A stretch of 64,000 nucleotides of DNA from Cycas panzhihuaensis (Eukaryota > Cycadophyta): NCBI GenBank assembly GCA_023213395.1, contig CM041465.1, forward strand, positions 83,769,741-83,833,740. Reading direction: 5' to 3'. Both the position numbers and the translations under genes were made by a program. Of this stretch, positions 45,050-56,227 are shown piece by piece; the stretch's first letter is position 1, and the number at the start of each line of letters is the position of its first letter. The notes beneath the pieces were generated by a model. The model made no database searches and had not been told where the DNA came from. It worked only from the letters and a program-made list of their open reading frames with translations.

Positions 45050-46289
45050 TAGCCAACAACAAGTGGTATGGTGACATTGTGAGTTATTTAACATAACAAA
45101 AGTACCCCACAAATACTAGCAACAAAGTCTAATAATATATAATTACCACCACACAATAGCACTTCCTTATTGAGGAAGTATTATATAATCGATCATTTAA
45201 CAGTGTCCTCCATTATTCTGTTAATATAGAAGAAACTAACCAAGTTATCTATGAATACCATGAAAACATTTATAGTGGACAGTTTAGGGGCTAATCTATG
45301 GCTCAACAAATCTTGCATATGGGCTTCTATTGACAAACCCTATTTAAAGACACCCATGCCTATGCTCAATGCTATAAAAAATTCCAAGAATATTCTAATG
45401 TAATTCATTAACCTTTTGAAGCATTGCATGTAATAATATTTCCATTTCCATTCTCTTAATATGGTCTTGACCTCATTGCAGCCATAGCCCCATTGTCCTC
45501 AACCTAACATAAGTTCATTCTAATGGAAATATAATACTTCATAAAGTGGGTCAAGGCTATCCCATTATCCTCAATGATAGGAAACACAATAGCCACCTTC
45601 ATCTTTCAACACATCATTCATAGTTTCAGGGTCCCTAAAATCCTTATAATAGATAATAGAACCCCATCCTACAATAAGGAAACGGATGAACTTTATGAGA
45701 GGTTCAAAATCTCTCACAAAACCTCATCTCTATATTACCCCTAGGCTAATGGCCAGATCAAGGCTTTCAACAAGAATATGATCAATATTCTTAAGAAGAT
45801 TATTGCCCAATCCCCATGAGATTGGCACCTCCAACTTCACCTAGAATTATTGGCCTACTAAACATCTATCAGGATGCATATATGTATGACACCATTTTCC
45901 TTGGTCTATGGGTCATAAGCGATGCTACCTCTTGAGGTTGAAATCCCTTCCTTAAGAGTTTTCTTTAAGGAATTCATAGTCAAAGAGTGGCAATGCCAAG
46001 TCCATCTCCTCAATCTTGAGGTATTTACGTGTGAAGCTAAACTTACATCTAAGGTTAAAGCCTAAAAGATGCATGGTAAATGACTCTAATTGTGACCTCT
46101 AGTCCTTAGTACCAAGTCCTTTAATTAGAAAATTTGTATGACTACCTTTTTAAATTTGGGCCCAAATGGATGGGCCCTTTCATGGTCGTTAAATCCCTTA
46201 ATAATGGAATTTACTAGATTGCTACATTAGAAGGCCTTAAATTTGAGAAGTATATCAATGGGAAATTCCTTAAGAGTTTTTATAATTAA
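45050..46289 (+). pseudogene. T2 integrase
   Basis: The zinc region reads EYHENIYSGQFRG, then AYAQCYKKFQ. The core has YGLDLIAAIAP (first Asp), ILIIDNRTP (second Asp, IxDNGT-like) and ANGQIKAFNKN, where the third catalytic Glu is Lys. After MTPFSLVYGS comes the C-terminal GPFMVVKSLNNGIY and KYINGKFLKSFYN, ending at TAA 46287-46289, the normal end of Tat integrases. No aRNH lies between RNase H and integrase here. Many stops are present. Confidence 0.85.
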
Positions 46290-46309
46290 TCTCTCAGCCC
46301 TCTAATGTA

Positions 46310-46620
46310 GGTGTGAAACTAATCTTTACTCTGGTATAAGCCCAAACTACTAACCATACTCTAGTATAAGCCTAAACTACCAATCCCCACTATAAAATAA
46401 GCCTAAACTATCACCATATGTGAGGATAGCGTCCCTCGTAAGGGGGCATGTCTCCCCATTCCTTCCCTTGCTCTGAAATGAGCCTAAACTACCTTCACCT
46501 TAGATGTTGATTCCTTTTTGTAAGGCATCCTACCAAGGTCCATCTCCTCCCATTCCTAGCCAGTGATGAGATCAACCTTATAATGAGGAGGCATGGTACT
46601 CCTCTATGAGTATAAATTGG
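46310..46620 (+). repeat. AATGAG-type motif array, T2 block 1
   Basis: Copies such as GTATAAGCCTAAACTACCA lie near 46323, 46353, 46383 and 46470, with a looser one at 46603. They start 20 bp after the integrase stop. They share the AATRAGCCTAAACTA core with the T1 array at 7698. Confidence 0.75.
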
Positions 46621-46949
46621 TAACCAATCATATGACATAATTTCATGTGAACTATGTATATGTGCATAGTGTGTGATCTATGATTCCATATACAAGAGTA
46701 GATGCTAAGCTAAACATATATAAATAGGTATGTATACATGCAAGAATAATGAAACATATAAAAGATATATCCACACATGTACACTAAAGATACCAAAATT
46801 ATGGGGTACCATTTAGTCCCCATATATATGTATATACATATATAAAAGATAGAGTACAATGTGGATAGGGATATAATTCCCTATCAGGAAGCTGGAGTCC
46901 TTACAGAGGTGTACATCATATACACAAACCCTATATCCTTGGAGGCTTA

Positions 46950-49330
46950 GCTTTCCTTTACAAGATATAAAATATGACCACCACTCATCTCCACAAGGGT
47001 GTCATCCCCTAGCTATCACTTCCTTCACTTGAGAGGTGTCTAAGTATCCCCTATACTCCTCAGCTATTGTGATGGCCCAACCTCACTGCCATTACCCTGT
47101 GGATGAAACTTCTCCCTCTGGCATTGCTATGTCATCATTGTCGTATGAGTCCTAGAAGATCATGTTACCATATACTCTATTAGTTGGTCATACCTTGACT
47201 AAAGTTGATCCCTTTCCTCTTAGACCTCCTCAAGTCATCCATTCAACACTGTGATCTAGACCTTAGCTCCATGATCCATCTATATTGGGGTCATTATAAC
47301 TAGAGGTGTTATCTCTACTCATTGGGCCTTTAACTCTCCCACCTAGCCCTATAGTTAATCACTCTCCATCTATAAGTGATCCTGCTTAGCCTAGATTCGA
47401 TCATTGTTCACCTAAATCTCATGAACCTTTGAGGTTTATGTCTCCCTCACCCTTAATAAGGGGGCAAATGCTATTATATAGGGATGTGCTAATTCCAACT
47501 CCTCACTATCTACTATGGGAGGCTTTCCCTCTACATGCACCATAGGAAATAGCTCAATGACAACCATGCTAACAAGCTCCACTATAATACCCTTTCCTAG
47601 CAATTAACAAGTCCAAATGTTAGTAATAAATTAAGATGAAATCAACATATAATCAAATAACTACAATGTGATGAAATCAAAAGGGAAAAGGGTAATACCT
47701 TTCTAAGGGGCCTCCCTGAAGCTAATGCTGCCTTTCAACCTCTTCCCTGACTAACCTCTATATTTGCACCATGTACCTTCTCATCATTAGGAACCTTTGC
47801 CTCATCCTCATCTCCTTTAATGACCTCATCTCCCTCTTCTACCTCCTTTTTAACCTTTGGGGTTGGCCCTACCATGCTGCCATCTTCCTCCTTGTCATTG
47901 TCCTAGTGCACACTCTAATAAGGATGCCACACGTAGTCATCTAGGGTCAACAACTCTAATGAAGTTGTGTATACTAACCATTGAACCTACTCTAACTCCC
48001 CTAAGCTCTAAAAGTATGATGACCACCTATGGATCAATGGCCCACTAGATGTTATCAGCTATAGCCCTATAATAGGCCCTACTTCCTAAAAGTGATAAAT
48101 AAATAGCACTATAAAATAGAGTAATAGGAGAATCCACCACAACATATTACTCAAATATAGTCTAAATAGGCCTTCATGTTGGCCACTATAAGGGCCACCC
48201 AATCTAGCCTCTCTTGATCCTTGCATTAATATATAACATCCATTTAGCCTCCAAGTACCTCATGATAGTCCTATCACTAATATATCTAGAATAAATTAGT
48301 AAATATGATATGTTTCCTTATCCAAGGAATGGATATGATCATGATCCTTCTTACAAACCCTCCACGCTTGTCCTAATACACCCTACCATAGAAAGACCTT
48401 GCAACTACCTAATGGGCATCCTTAGTACTAGGTAGAATCCCCAATTTAGGCGGTGCTTCTCTCACTAGTAGGACTAGGATCCTTCTGATATCACCAATAA
48501 TGATAGTCAAATCCCCTACTTTGGCAAGTAAAAAACTTGATCCACTAAGAGGACCTGATTTGATGTGTATTAATATGTCATCACCATCCTCAATAGTCCA
48601 CACCTCTATATCACTTCTCAATCTTATGTTATCATCAACTCAACCAAGACCAATATAGACATACCTATGTTTTCACAATTATCAATCATAATAATGACTT
48701 GAAACACATATAAAAAGTCCCACAAGTTAGTTCATCAAGACCCAAGGCCTACCCATTATTGATCAATAATTCAAAAATAAATATAATAAACATTTTAAAG
48801 GAAAAATAATTTTTTTTAATAAATCTATCTCTTTACCATAGATTTATTTGTGATACCATAAATATCTTTGTGATACTACAAATACTTCTATGATACTTGA
48901 AGAATATCCTAAGAGTATTTTATAGTGCCACTATAATATTTGTAGTACCATAAACATTGCTATGGTATATAGCAAACCACACCTAAAACTATAAAATCAA
49001 ATCAAAAATTATTTTCTTGGGCCTGATAGCTATCCCATCAAGACCTGGCCACCAACATACCCTAGTCTAGCCCAAAATAGGGCCTCAAATAGGCCCCATT
49101 TGGTCTCATTTCACCTAAATGGGCATAGCCCATCTACAAAAAATACATAATGATAAAATACAAAAAATACAACTAATAAATTAGATCCACTCACTATATC
49201 TGGGTATACTATGGCTATCGTATCAATATGGTCCTAACGACTTTGTCCAATTGGAAATCTGATGGTATTATCTCTCACAATAAGCTTATAAAGGTAAAGG
49301 CAAAATCGAGGATAGAGAATACTTTTATAA
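46950..49330 (-). pseudogene. T2 antisense plant-mobile-domain-like gene with introns
   Basis: The minus-strand frame 48621-48409 reads MRSDIEVWTIEDGDDILIHI then VGDLTIIIGDIRRILVLLVR. The second part aligns with the T1 antisense AIGDIxITLRDVGRILGI and with the PMD core GExTITLxDVxxLLGL. A candidate intron at 47698-47597 (GTATTACC to TTGCTAG) is 102 bp, the same length as in T1. A first intron starts at 49194 (GTGAGTG), matching the T1 donor at 7079 with similar exon sequence upstream. Most of exon 2 and exon 3 is too decayed to read. The gene lies opposite to the retrotransposon; its product is unknown. Confidence 0.5.
48780..48970. repeat. Short imperfect repeats in putative intron 1 of the T2 antisense gene
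   Basis: Words such as TGTGATACCATAAATAT and TGATACTACAAATACTT recur five to six times within about 130 bp. A related set (ACCATGAAATATTGTATGG) lies at 52590-52670 in the LTR region. Confidence 0.5.
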
Positions 49331-50320
49331 AAATCCTATGAACTCTAAATTCTTAAAAAACTTGAATATATAGAGCTCCCCCCCCCCCCCACCTTGTTCA
49401 GGTGTCATTTCACCCCTCATTCATTTCCTTATGATTGCATTGCCAGCATGGCCATCTTAGATACTCTTATCGTATCTATTTGGGCTAATGGCCCTTCTCA
49501 TGCCTGGTTCTCTTTTTGTTGCCATTTGATGCAGAACATTGATGGCCTTTTTTTCATTCTTATGTGAGCCTTTTTTCACCCTTAGATCACCTACTTCAAC
49601 TCCTATTGGTGTTTATAGTCCATGGGACTAGATTTTTTCCCTCATTACTAATTTAGCACCTATCTTAGCCCTCAAATTGCCAAATACCATTTAACCCTTC
49701 ATTTCTCATTATCGTTATGACCTTTACTATTTATCTCTTATGACTTATTTGTGCCTTTAGCTCATTTTGTTGTAGCGTTTGATCTCCTTTAATGACATCA
49801 TTAGCCTCTAGGTCTCTCATGCTACCCCAGCCATTACCCTATTGAGTTCTTAGATGCTTGTGGTTCCCTTGACATTAGTATGTATACCACTCATGTTAAT
49901 TGAAATTTCATCAGTTATTTTATCATTCCTCTACTTTGATTTTATTTAGGCTTTGGTTAGTCATATATATAGCTTGGATGAGAAAACCTATGGTGATTCC
50001 TATGTGTTTCTTGTCATCAATAGATGCCTTAGTTCTTCATAGCCACTAGTTAAAGGACCCTACTCCATGCATGCCCCACTTCTGACACTTAGGATTGTCA
50101 CACAACCTACCTCTTATATCTTTCAATTTGACCTCCTCACTAGGTGCTCATTATGTGGTATTTATTTAGTTAAAGTATTAATATTAATAATTCCTTTAGT
50201 TCCCCCATGGTCTAACCCACCTCCACATCTACCTCACATTGCCCAAGCAATCACTTATGTATATGCCCTCTTAAATATACAAAAAAAGAGAGAAGAAAAT
50301 AAAAGAGAATCCTGAAAAAA
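49331..50320. other. T2 spacer, no gene identified
   Basis: A 12-14 bp C-run lies at 49379-49392. Open frames are short and none shows a known domain. Confidence 0.35.
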
Positions 50321-50324
50321 GGTA

Positions 50325-50344
50325 CTCTCTCTCTCTCTCTCTCT

Positions 50345-50408
<64 letters not shown>
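50325..50408. repeat. Compound (CT)n(TA)n microsatellite
   Basis: About 11 CT units are followed by about 30 TA units. T1 has a purine-rich tract at the equivalent place (3310-3375), so the simple sequence has expanded in T2. Confidence 0.97.
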
Positions 50409-50410
<2 letters not shown>

Positions 50411-50749
50411 ACTGCCACCTTCTTGGTATCCATAGAAAGTCGTATGATGGCTTTGTCCCCACTTACAATTTATAGTTCAAGTCCAAATAAGTGGGCTAAT
50501 TGGGACCTTTAAATCTGGTCGTTTGGACCTACTATGGTCTTAATTATGGTAAAAACATACTTAGCACAACTACCACTTTGGGCATATTTGAAGGAGCTTA
50601 TGATCTTGCCATATGGCCTTTCCCCAAGACTAAGGCTTTCTATCGTTTTAGTCAGAGGCGTATGCCCACTTGAGTTATCTTTTGTTGATTATCAATTCTT
50701 ACTGTATCCCTCCATTTGATAACTCCATCCTAAGTCATCGCTATATATC

Positions 50750-51150
50750 CCCATGGCATTCATCATCCATATTGATGGGGGGTAGCCATGGGAATTCAAG
50801 GTCTTCTACTGCAATCTAGATCATTCGAGATTAGCATGGGCATGCCTTAGTTTAATATGGGTTTTACCTACCAGAAGCCATGAATAATGAAGTTAAGTAC
50901 ACTACTATTATAGAGGCTTTAACTGATGTAATTTACTTCCATTATGGCCATATAACTCTCTATTATGATGCCTAGATTGTTGTATCCTAACTCATCTAAG
51001 TTTACCAGATTCATTACCCATGAATGAGGTCTTTAGCCATATTGACTAGATCCCTTTTAGCCCAATTCTCTTCTATTGATACTCATCACATTCTTCATGG
51101 AATCAAAACCAAAGCTAATGGTTTAATGAGCTTTATCCTTAAGTGTCATT
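50750..51150 (+). pseudogene. T2 plant-type RNase H (aRNH) relic
   Basis: The frame reads MAFIIHIDGG (first Asp box, then a stop). After a frameshift it gives MNNEVKYTTIIEALTDVIYF, keeping the second acidic residue in NNE, and then ITLYYDA, equivalent to the third box. It is homologous to T1 3695-4170 and has the same upstream ATGGCTTTGTCCC block. In T2 it lies 4.4 kb downstream of the integrase stop and beyond the antisense gene, not in the pol frame. It is followed by the motif array rather than by an integrase. Confidence 0.7.
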
Positions 51151-51169
51151 TACCATTGTTGGGTGATTC

Positions 51170-52030
51170 CCCTTTAACCTAATGAGCTACACCTTGAGAC
51201 ATATATCTAGGGGGTAATTCCCTTTAGTCTCACCTTTAAGGGGAATTCACTAATGAGGTAAAACTATAGTGACAACCCTAGGCTTACATAGCCTTTTTAG
51301 AAGCTAAGCCATGCTACCAAAGCTTCCCACATGCTCTAACGAGAGCTTAAACCACCACTATCCTTCAAAATAAGGGTAAACTACCATATATATTTGTACA
51401 TATTAGACTAGAATATGGATTTTATAGATAGAACTACTCTTTTACATTCTATATCATTGATCTTCTTACTTTATCATCCTTTCTTTTATTTGCATGTTTC
51501 CTTTTATGCAACCCTTATTTCCAAAAAATACCAAAAATAATATAAACCATAAAAAACCCTAAAAAATCATAAAACCATCAAAAACAACAAAAAAACTATA
51601 AAACATCCAAAATTCTAAAAAAATAATATAAAACAACAAAATATAAAAAATCATAAAATATTAAAAATAAAAAATCTTACCTCTAAAATATGGCCACTAA
51701 TGAGGTAAAACTATGATGACTAACCTTGACTCATCAAGTCTTCTTCTCCCTTACGTATTTAAAGCATTGCCTCATGTATCCAAGGAGCTTTGGGCTTATA
51801 AGCCCCTATCTTAAGCCATGTAGGCTACATTATCCTACCATGGGGACAACACTTCCATTATTTTATATTCCCATCATATACATGCCTACGCTTCATAGCC
51901 ACTAGCCTTCAAATCAATGTGATCATTGATCTATCATCTCTTTCTAGCTTATACAACTCTGTTGTAGGTAGGAGGATAAACTAAGGGCAACCTCCCTCTA
52001 ATTTGCTACTAGTGAGGTACCATTATGGCA
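51170..52030 (+). repeat. AATGAG-type motif copies, T2 block 2, and an A-rich tract
   Basis: Motif copies such as TAATGAGGTAAAACTATAG lie near 51248, 51369 and 51696, with looser ones near 51338, 51970 and 52010. Between 51510 and 51680 an A-rich tract repeats CATAAAA and CCAAAAAATA-like words. No gene seen. Confidence 0.65.
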
Positions 52031-52143
52031 CCCACTGCCCCATATGCTTCATATATATTTAATATTTATCATTTTGCATCTTAAATTATTTGTGTTAGTA
52101 GCATTCATTGTCTTCCAATTTTAGATTGAAGAGGTTCTACTAC

Positions 52144-52154
52144 CAAAGGGGCAG
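52144..52154 (+). promoter_or_regulatory. T2 polypurine tract
   Basis: CAAAGGGGCAG precedes a TGTTTCC LTR-like start at 52155, as TTAAGGGGGTAAA precedes TGTTTCACC in T1. Confidence 0.5.
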
Positions 52155-53950
52155 TGTTTCCTAACTTCTAGGATTGAAGTATGGATCTTTGACTAAATAA
52201 GGTAATTATAGGTATGTTTCTTGCCCATTTTCACTCTTTATTAGTTTATATATGAGATTATGTGGTTAATACATGCTTGATTACTTACTTGATGGTTGAT
52301 CCATACCCCTTTTACATGTTAATGATGATCAAGACTTTGGTCCATGAATCTTATATCCACCTGTTAGTATTCTTAGGTTGGAAAAGGTGCCTCCCTAGCC
52401 ATTTATAACTTGTTTCTTTATTGATTATTGTCTCTTTCTACTTGTTTGATCTCATTTTCACCTTGTTCCCACCCAATGTTGATTAATTACTGCCTGTAGA
52501 ACCTATCATTAGTGAGTTTGTTTAGTTACATGAGGGAAAGTTGGTGAAAAATATAATCTATTTCTTTACTACTTTGATTTTTTATTATATTGACAATACC
52601 ATGAAATATTGTATGGTACCATGAACATGTTTACAGTATTATAAAGAAATTTATGATACAAATATCACCAACCTAGATTTCAACTTAGTGGTGACAATTA
52701 GCTCATTAGTGATCAAATCTTAGACCTAGTAGGTTACATTGGCCCTAGGTCAGCCCGCATTAGTGTTAGGAGGCTAAACATGCCTTAATTCTCACATTTT
52801 TTATTTTTTTAACTAAAATCTATTAAACCATAAGCATAACTCATGGTTTTTTATTGATGGTTTTCCCCAAATCATGGGTTGAAAACCACAAACCCTTATC
52901 CCATTTCATCTATACACTCCCTTCCATTTTCCAAAGGAAGGAAGGAGACCATTTTACAAGAGATATCATGTTATTATGCTATCAAAATTTTGCTAGAACT
53001 CTACTATTTGGAGTACATAACTAGTTATCATTTAGAATATTATGAGCAAATATCCAAGAGCTATTGGAAAGTCCTTAGGAGGAAGATTTAATAGCCATTG
53101 GATATCATTCCCTCGCTAAGGTATAGGCAATCTACTCATCTATGCTTGAGGTAATCTTCATTCTGCTTATTTCATCTTGATCATGCCATATTATGTGATT
53201 TTCTTAATGGTGATTTGCTAGTGGATTCTTTTGTTTATTATCATCTCATTTGTTATATGAGTAGAGTCTTTTCTTAGTTTCTTATGCTTATTTCTTAGTT
53301 GATTCATTGGGGTAAGTTACAAGGTTGGGGAGGTTTCTTGAGTATAACTTAGATAACTAAACATATTAGGGGATAGTTGCCATCCTGAGGCACCCCATCC
53401 CTACTCATCTTTCTTTTTATGCTCATTGATTTTATAGTGTTTCCTTTATGCTTTGAGCTTATATCATTTTGTCAACTACATATGGTATTTTCCATTAGAG
53501 ATATTGTAGTTTTGTTTTTCACTATCTTCATAGAAAACTAATGTGTTTATAGGAAGGAGGTAGAAGTTAATGAAGCTCTTAATTGATTTCCATTATGCAA
53601 GTACTGTAATGATTCTCGTATCAACTATCATTAGGAAGGTAAGTTATATCCCCTTTACTTTCAATGTCTTTCTAAGTTTTTGCACCTTTCGCACTCCTTT
53701 CTCATCATAAGGGCTTTTGACAAATAAAAATAATACCAAAAACCTCCTAAGAGTTGGTAAGTATTAGCTCCATCTCCTTCCTATCATACCAAGGATGCTA
53801 TGGTTCATAGAAGGAAGTTATTACTTCATTGACCTACTATTTTTTAAGTACACATCATCTCTTTTAGTCTAATATTCTTTGTTTAATGCTTTTAAAGGAA
53901 AGGAAAAGAAAAAGTATAAATATTTGTTTGTTTTTCTTATCACTTCCTTT
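52155..53950 (+). other. Probable T2 3' LTR and flank, no gene seen
   Basis: The left border is inferred from the polypurine tract; the right border is unknown. The 70-codon frame at 52879-53091 matches nothing I know. No second LTR copy is in the window for confirmation. Confidence 0.35.
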
Positions 53951-53964
53951 TCTTCTTGTTTCCC

Positions 53965-54225
53965 TAAAAGAAGAAGAAGAAGAAGAAGAAGAAGAAGGAA
54001 GAGAGAAAGGAGGAAGTAAAGAAAATATATTAATTGATTAGTTCCCTTCCCCCTTTTACCTTTTCTTTTATTAAAAAAGAGTAATAAAAAGGAGGAGGGG
54101 AAAAAAGAGAAAAGAAAGAAGTAAAGAGAAGTATTTTCTCTAGTTTTCTTAGCTCTCCTCCTCCCCCTCCCCCCCCCCCCCCTTTTTTCCCTCTTTCTTT
54201 CATATAAGAGAGAGAGAGAGAGAAG
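53965..54225. repeat. Homopurine/homopyrimidine block with (GAA)n, C-run and (GA)n
   Basis: About ten GAA units (53969-53998) are followed by purine-rich sequence to 54120, a pyrimidine tract with a 14 bp C-run (near 54169-54182) and (GA)n at about 54207-54223. Open frames across it are low-complexity artefacts. Confidence 0.9.
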
Positions 54226-54834
54226 GAAAGGATTACATGTTCTTTATTCGTATTTGCACTTGCATTCCATTGCATTTATTTTTTAGGTAAAGGAATGAAT
54301 CAATAGATTTCATACTATGTTTCAAGCCGAAAATGTTAGGAGGGACTGTGCTAACACAAGTCCTAAATCTATAAGGGTAGAAAGTAAACCCTTTTAGGCA
54401 TAGGCTAGGTGTATTCATCCAAATTGAAAGAGTAGATAGTTATATTTTAGGGGTTTTTTATGGCTTCCCCCTTTTTTATAAACATCATATGACATCTAAG
54501 AGTCACCCATTCTTTTTAATGCATATGTGCCCTTAGTTTAACAGTTTAGGTAGAAAGAAATGGCTCCTCTTGTATACATGCTCAAGTAGTGTATTAGCAC
54601 TCTACATTGGCATTTGAGGGCTCATTGCACATGCATAGGTCCTGCACCCTAGGTCTACCATCATTTAGGTGTAATCATCTTAAGACCACCATTTGGAGTG
54701 TTTCACCTACTTGTTTAAATCTTATTTTAATATGGTTATTAACATATATATTGTTATTATCTAGTATTATTAAACCTATTTGATATTAATTAACCATAAC
54801 AACTACTACTATAATTTTATAGTGTCCATAACAT
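54226..54834 (-). repeat. Probable gypsy 3' LTR, left end uncertain
   Basis: On the minus strand an LTR-like start TGTTATGGACAC (54834) follows a purine tract AAAAGGGGAGGGAA. The left boundary could not be located. No gene is seen in the interval. Confidence 0.4.
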
Positions 54835-55110
54835 TCCCTCCCCTTTTAAGAGATGCTTTTTCCTCAAACCATCTAGAGATGTATAATATTGTGTTGAATT
54901 GACATGGATCCAATGAAATGTTTTCTTTCAATAGTTTTCCTATTTTGAGAAATATAAATTCCCTTCAAAACCATGGACTTTTGGATATACATAAGAACTT
55001 TTGTCAATAGAGATGATATTAATATAAGTCTTTAACACTCTAATTCTTTTATTATACCCAATATTGGATAAACAAATATATTCAAAATATATATGCTCAG
55101 GATTAATATC
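54835..55110 (-). pseudogene. Possible gypsy pol C-terminal fragment
   Basis: On the minus strand the last codons before the purine tract read WFEEKASLKRGGNVM, the kind of ending in which the integrase C-terminus runs into the polypurine tract of chromoviral elements. Upstream codons are unreadable. Very short. Confidence 0.3.
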
Positions 55111-55120
55111 TCTAATACTA

Positions 55121-55428
55121 GGTTAAAATATATAGTCAAACATACATAAGACTATAAATTATGAAGCCATATAGTTGAAAATGAATAAATAAACAAATAC
55201 ACATAAATATATACAACACAATATACTTATAGGAAATGATCACATTTAAATCATATTATATACAATTAATATATAATTATTAGTACACACCACCTTATGG
55301 TCACTTGTTCAACCAATAACCTACAACATTAAGAAGTATATGTACTAGACCCACTGGTTCACATCAAAGAAAGGATTATAAGACTTTAATAACATATAAG
55401 TTTAATATTATCCAACATTCCCCCCTTT
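55121..55428 (-). repeat. Copia-like LTR with a polypurine tract and a PBS-like site on opposite sides
   Basis: Minus-strand reading: TTAAAGGGGGG (55428-55418), then TGTTGGATAATATT (from 55417), and about 297 bp later TAGTATTAGAG (55120-55110), close to the tRNA-iMet site. A single LTR with a PPT before it and a PBS after it suggests recombination between adjacent elements, or that one of the two signals is a chance match. Confidence 0.4.
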
Positions 55429-56227
55429 AATGATTAATCCTTATCATACAACTATTTCAAATGTGATGTTGGGTCCATATAGAATATGACTGTTTGCTAG
55501 ACTACATAGGTAACTAATAATTGTACTCACCAATCAACTATAATGGGCTTCATGTATATGATTCACTAATAATTACCTATGAAGTAGCCTTTCCCTACTC
55601 CTATTTTGCATGTTTCTAGTCCCTTCTAGTTGAGACCACACCCTTAAGAGAAACCCTAGCTAACAAACCATAACTCCATATACTATGCTATGAAATAAAC
55701 CTATAAAAATGGTTGTTTGAGCAAAAAACATATGAAAAAACATTTCTTTTTCTAAGCATAAGCTCTAAATTTAACATATATAACTATTTATTAAATTAGA
55801 TTCTAAATTTTAAGCCATTGAAATTATCTTTTAAAATGTATAAAGCATATCATGTGACAACTCATAACTATTTATTAAATTAAATTCTAAATTTTAAGCC
55901 ATTGAAGGCATATCATGTGATAACTCATTAGAAATCCCTATAAGTCATCTACCACAATTGATAAAACTTAATTTTGATACCATATGAGAGATATAATGAT
56001 ATTCTTATGAGCATAAGTACTATTTAGTATGAAAAAACATCCAAAAAAAGAAACCATATTCACTTGGTCCTTGATCACTCTAAAATCCTTACATGACCCC
56101 CAAAGAGGGCTTTCAAATTTTAAATAATATTTAAAACTAGTTTAATACCTTAACATTAGGGTAAATAAAAAGAAATGATAATAATATTATCATTGTTTTC
56201 CATAGGCTTATGTGTGGCCTTTGTAAG
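55429..56227. other. AT-rich spacer with a partial tandem duplication
   Basis: TAACTATTTATTAAATTA and the following TTCTAAATTTTAAGCCATTG occur twice (near 55782 and 55866), and GCATATCATGTGAxAACTCA twice (near 55846 and 55905). No gene seen. Confidence 0.45.

Larger units (their letters stand above)
42851..52154 (+). mobile_element. Tat-type Ty3/gypsy element T2, degenerate
   Basis: Modules in order: pre-RT linker with a tandem duplication, RT, RNase H and integrase (to 46289), motif array, antisense PMD-like gene (46950-49330), (CT)n(AT)n microsatellite, plant-type RNase H (50750-51150), second motif array, polypurine tract and a 3' LTR starting at 52155. The pre-RT linker, aRNH, motif and antisense gene all have counterparts in T1, so the two are related elements. 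No 5' LTR was found on the left. All frames are heavily interrupted. Confidence 0.75.

Noticed and set aside
50271-50462. Minus-strand frame of repeated Tyr-Ile
   Set aside because: It is the translation of the (TA)n microsatellite and has no gene support.
54030-54275. Minus-strand Gly- and Lys-rich frame
   Set aside because: Produced by the C-run and purine tract; low complexity only.
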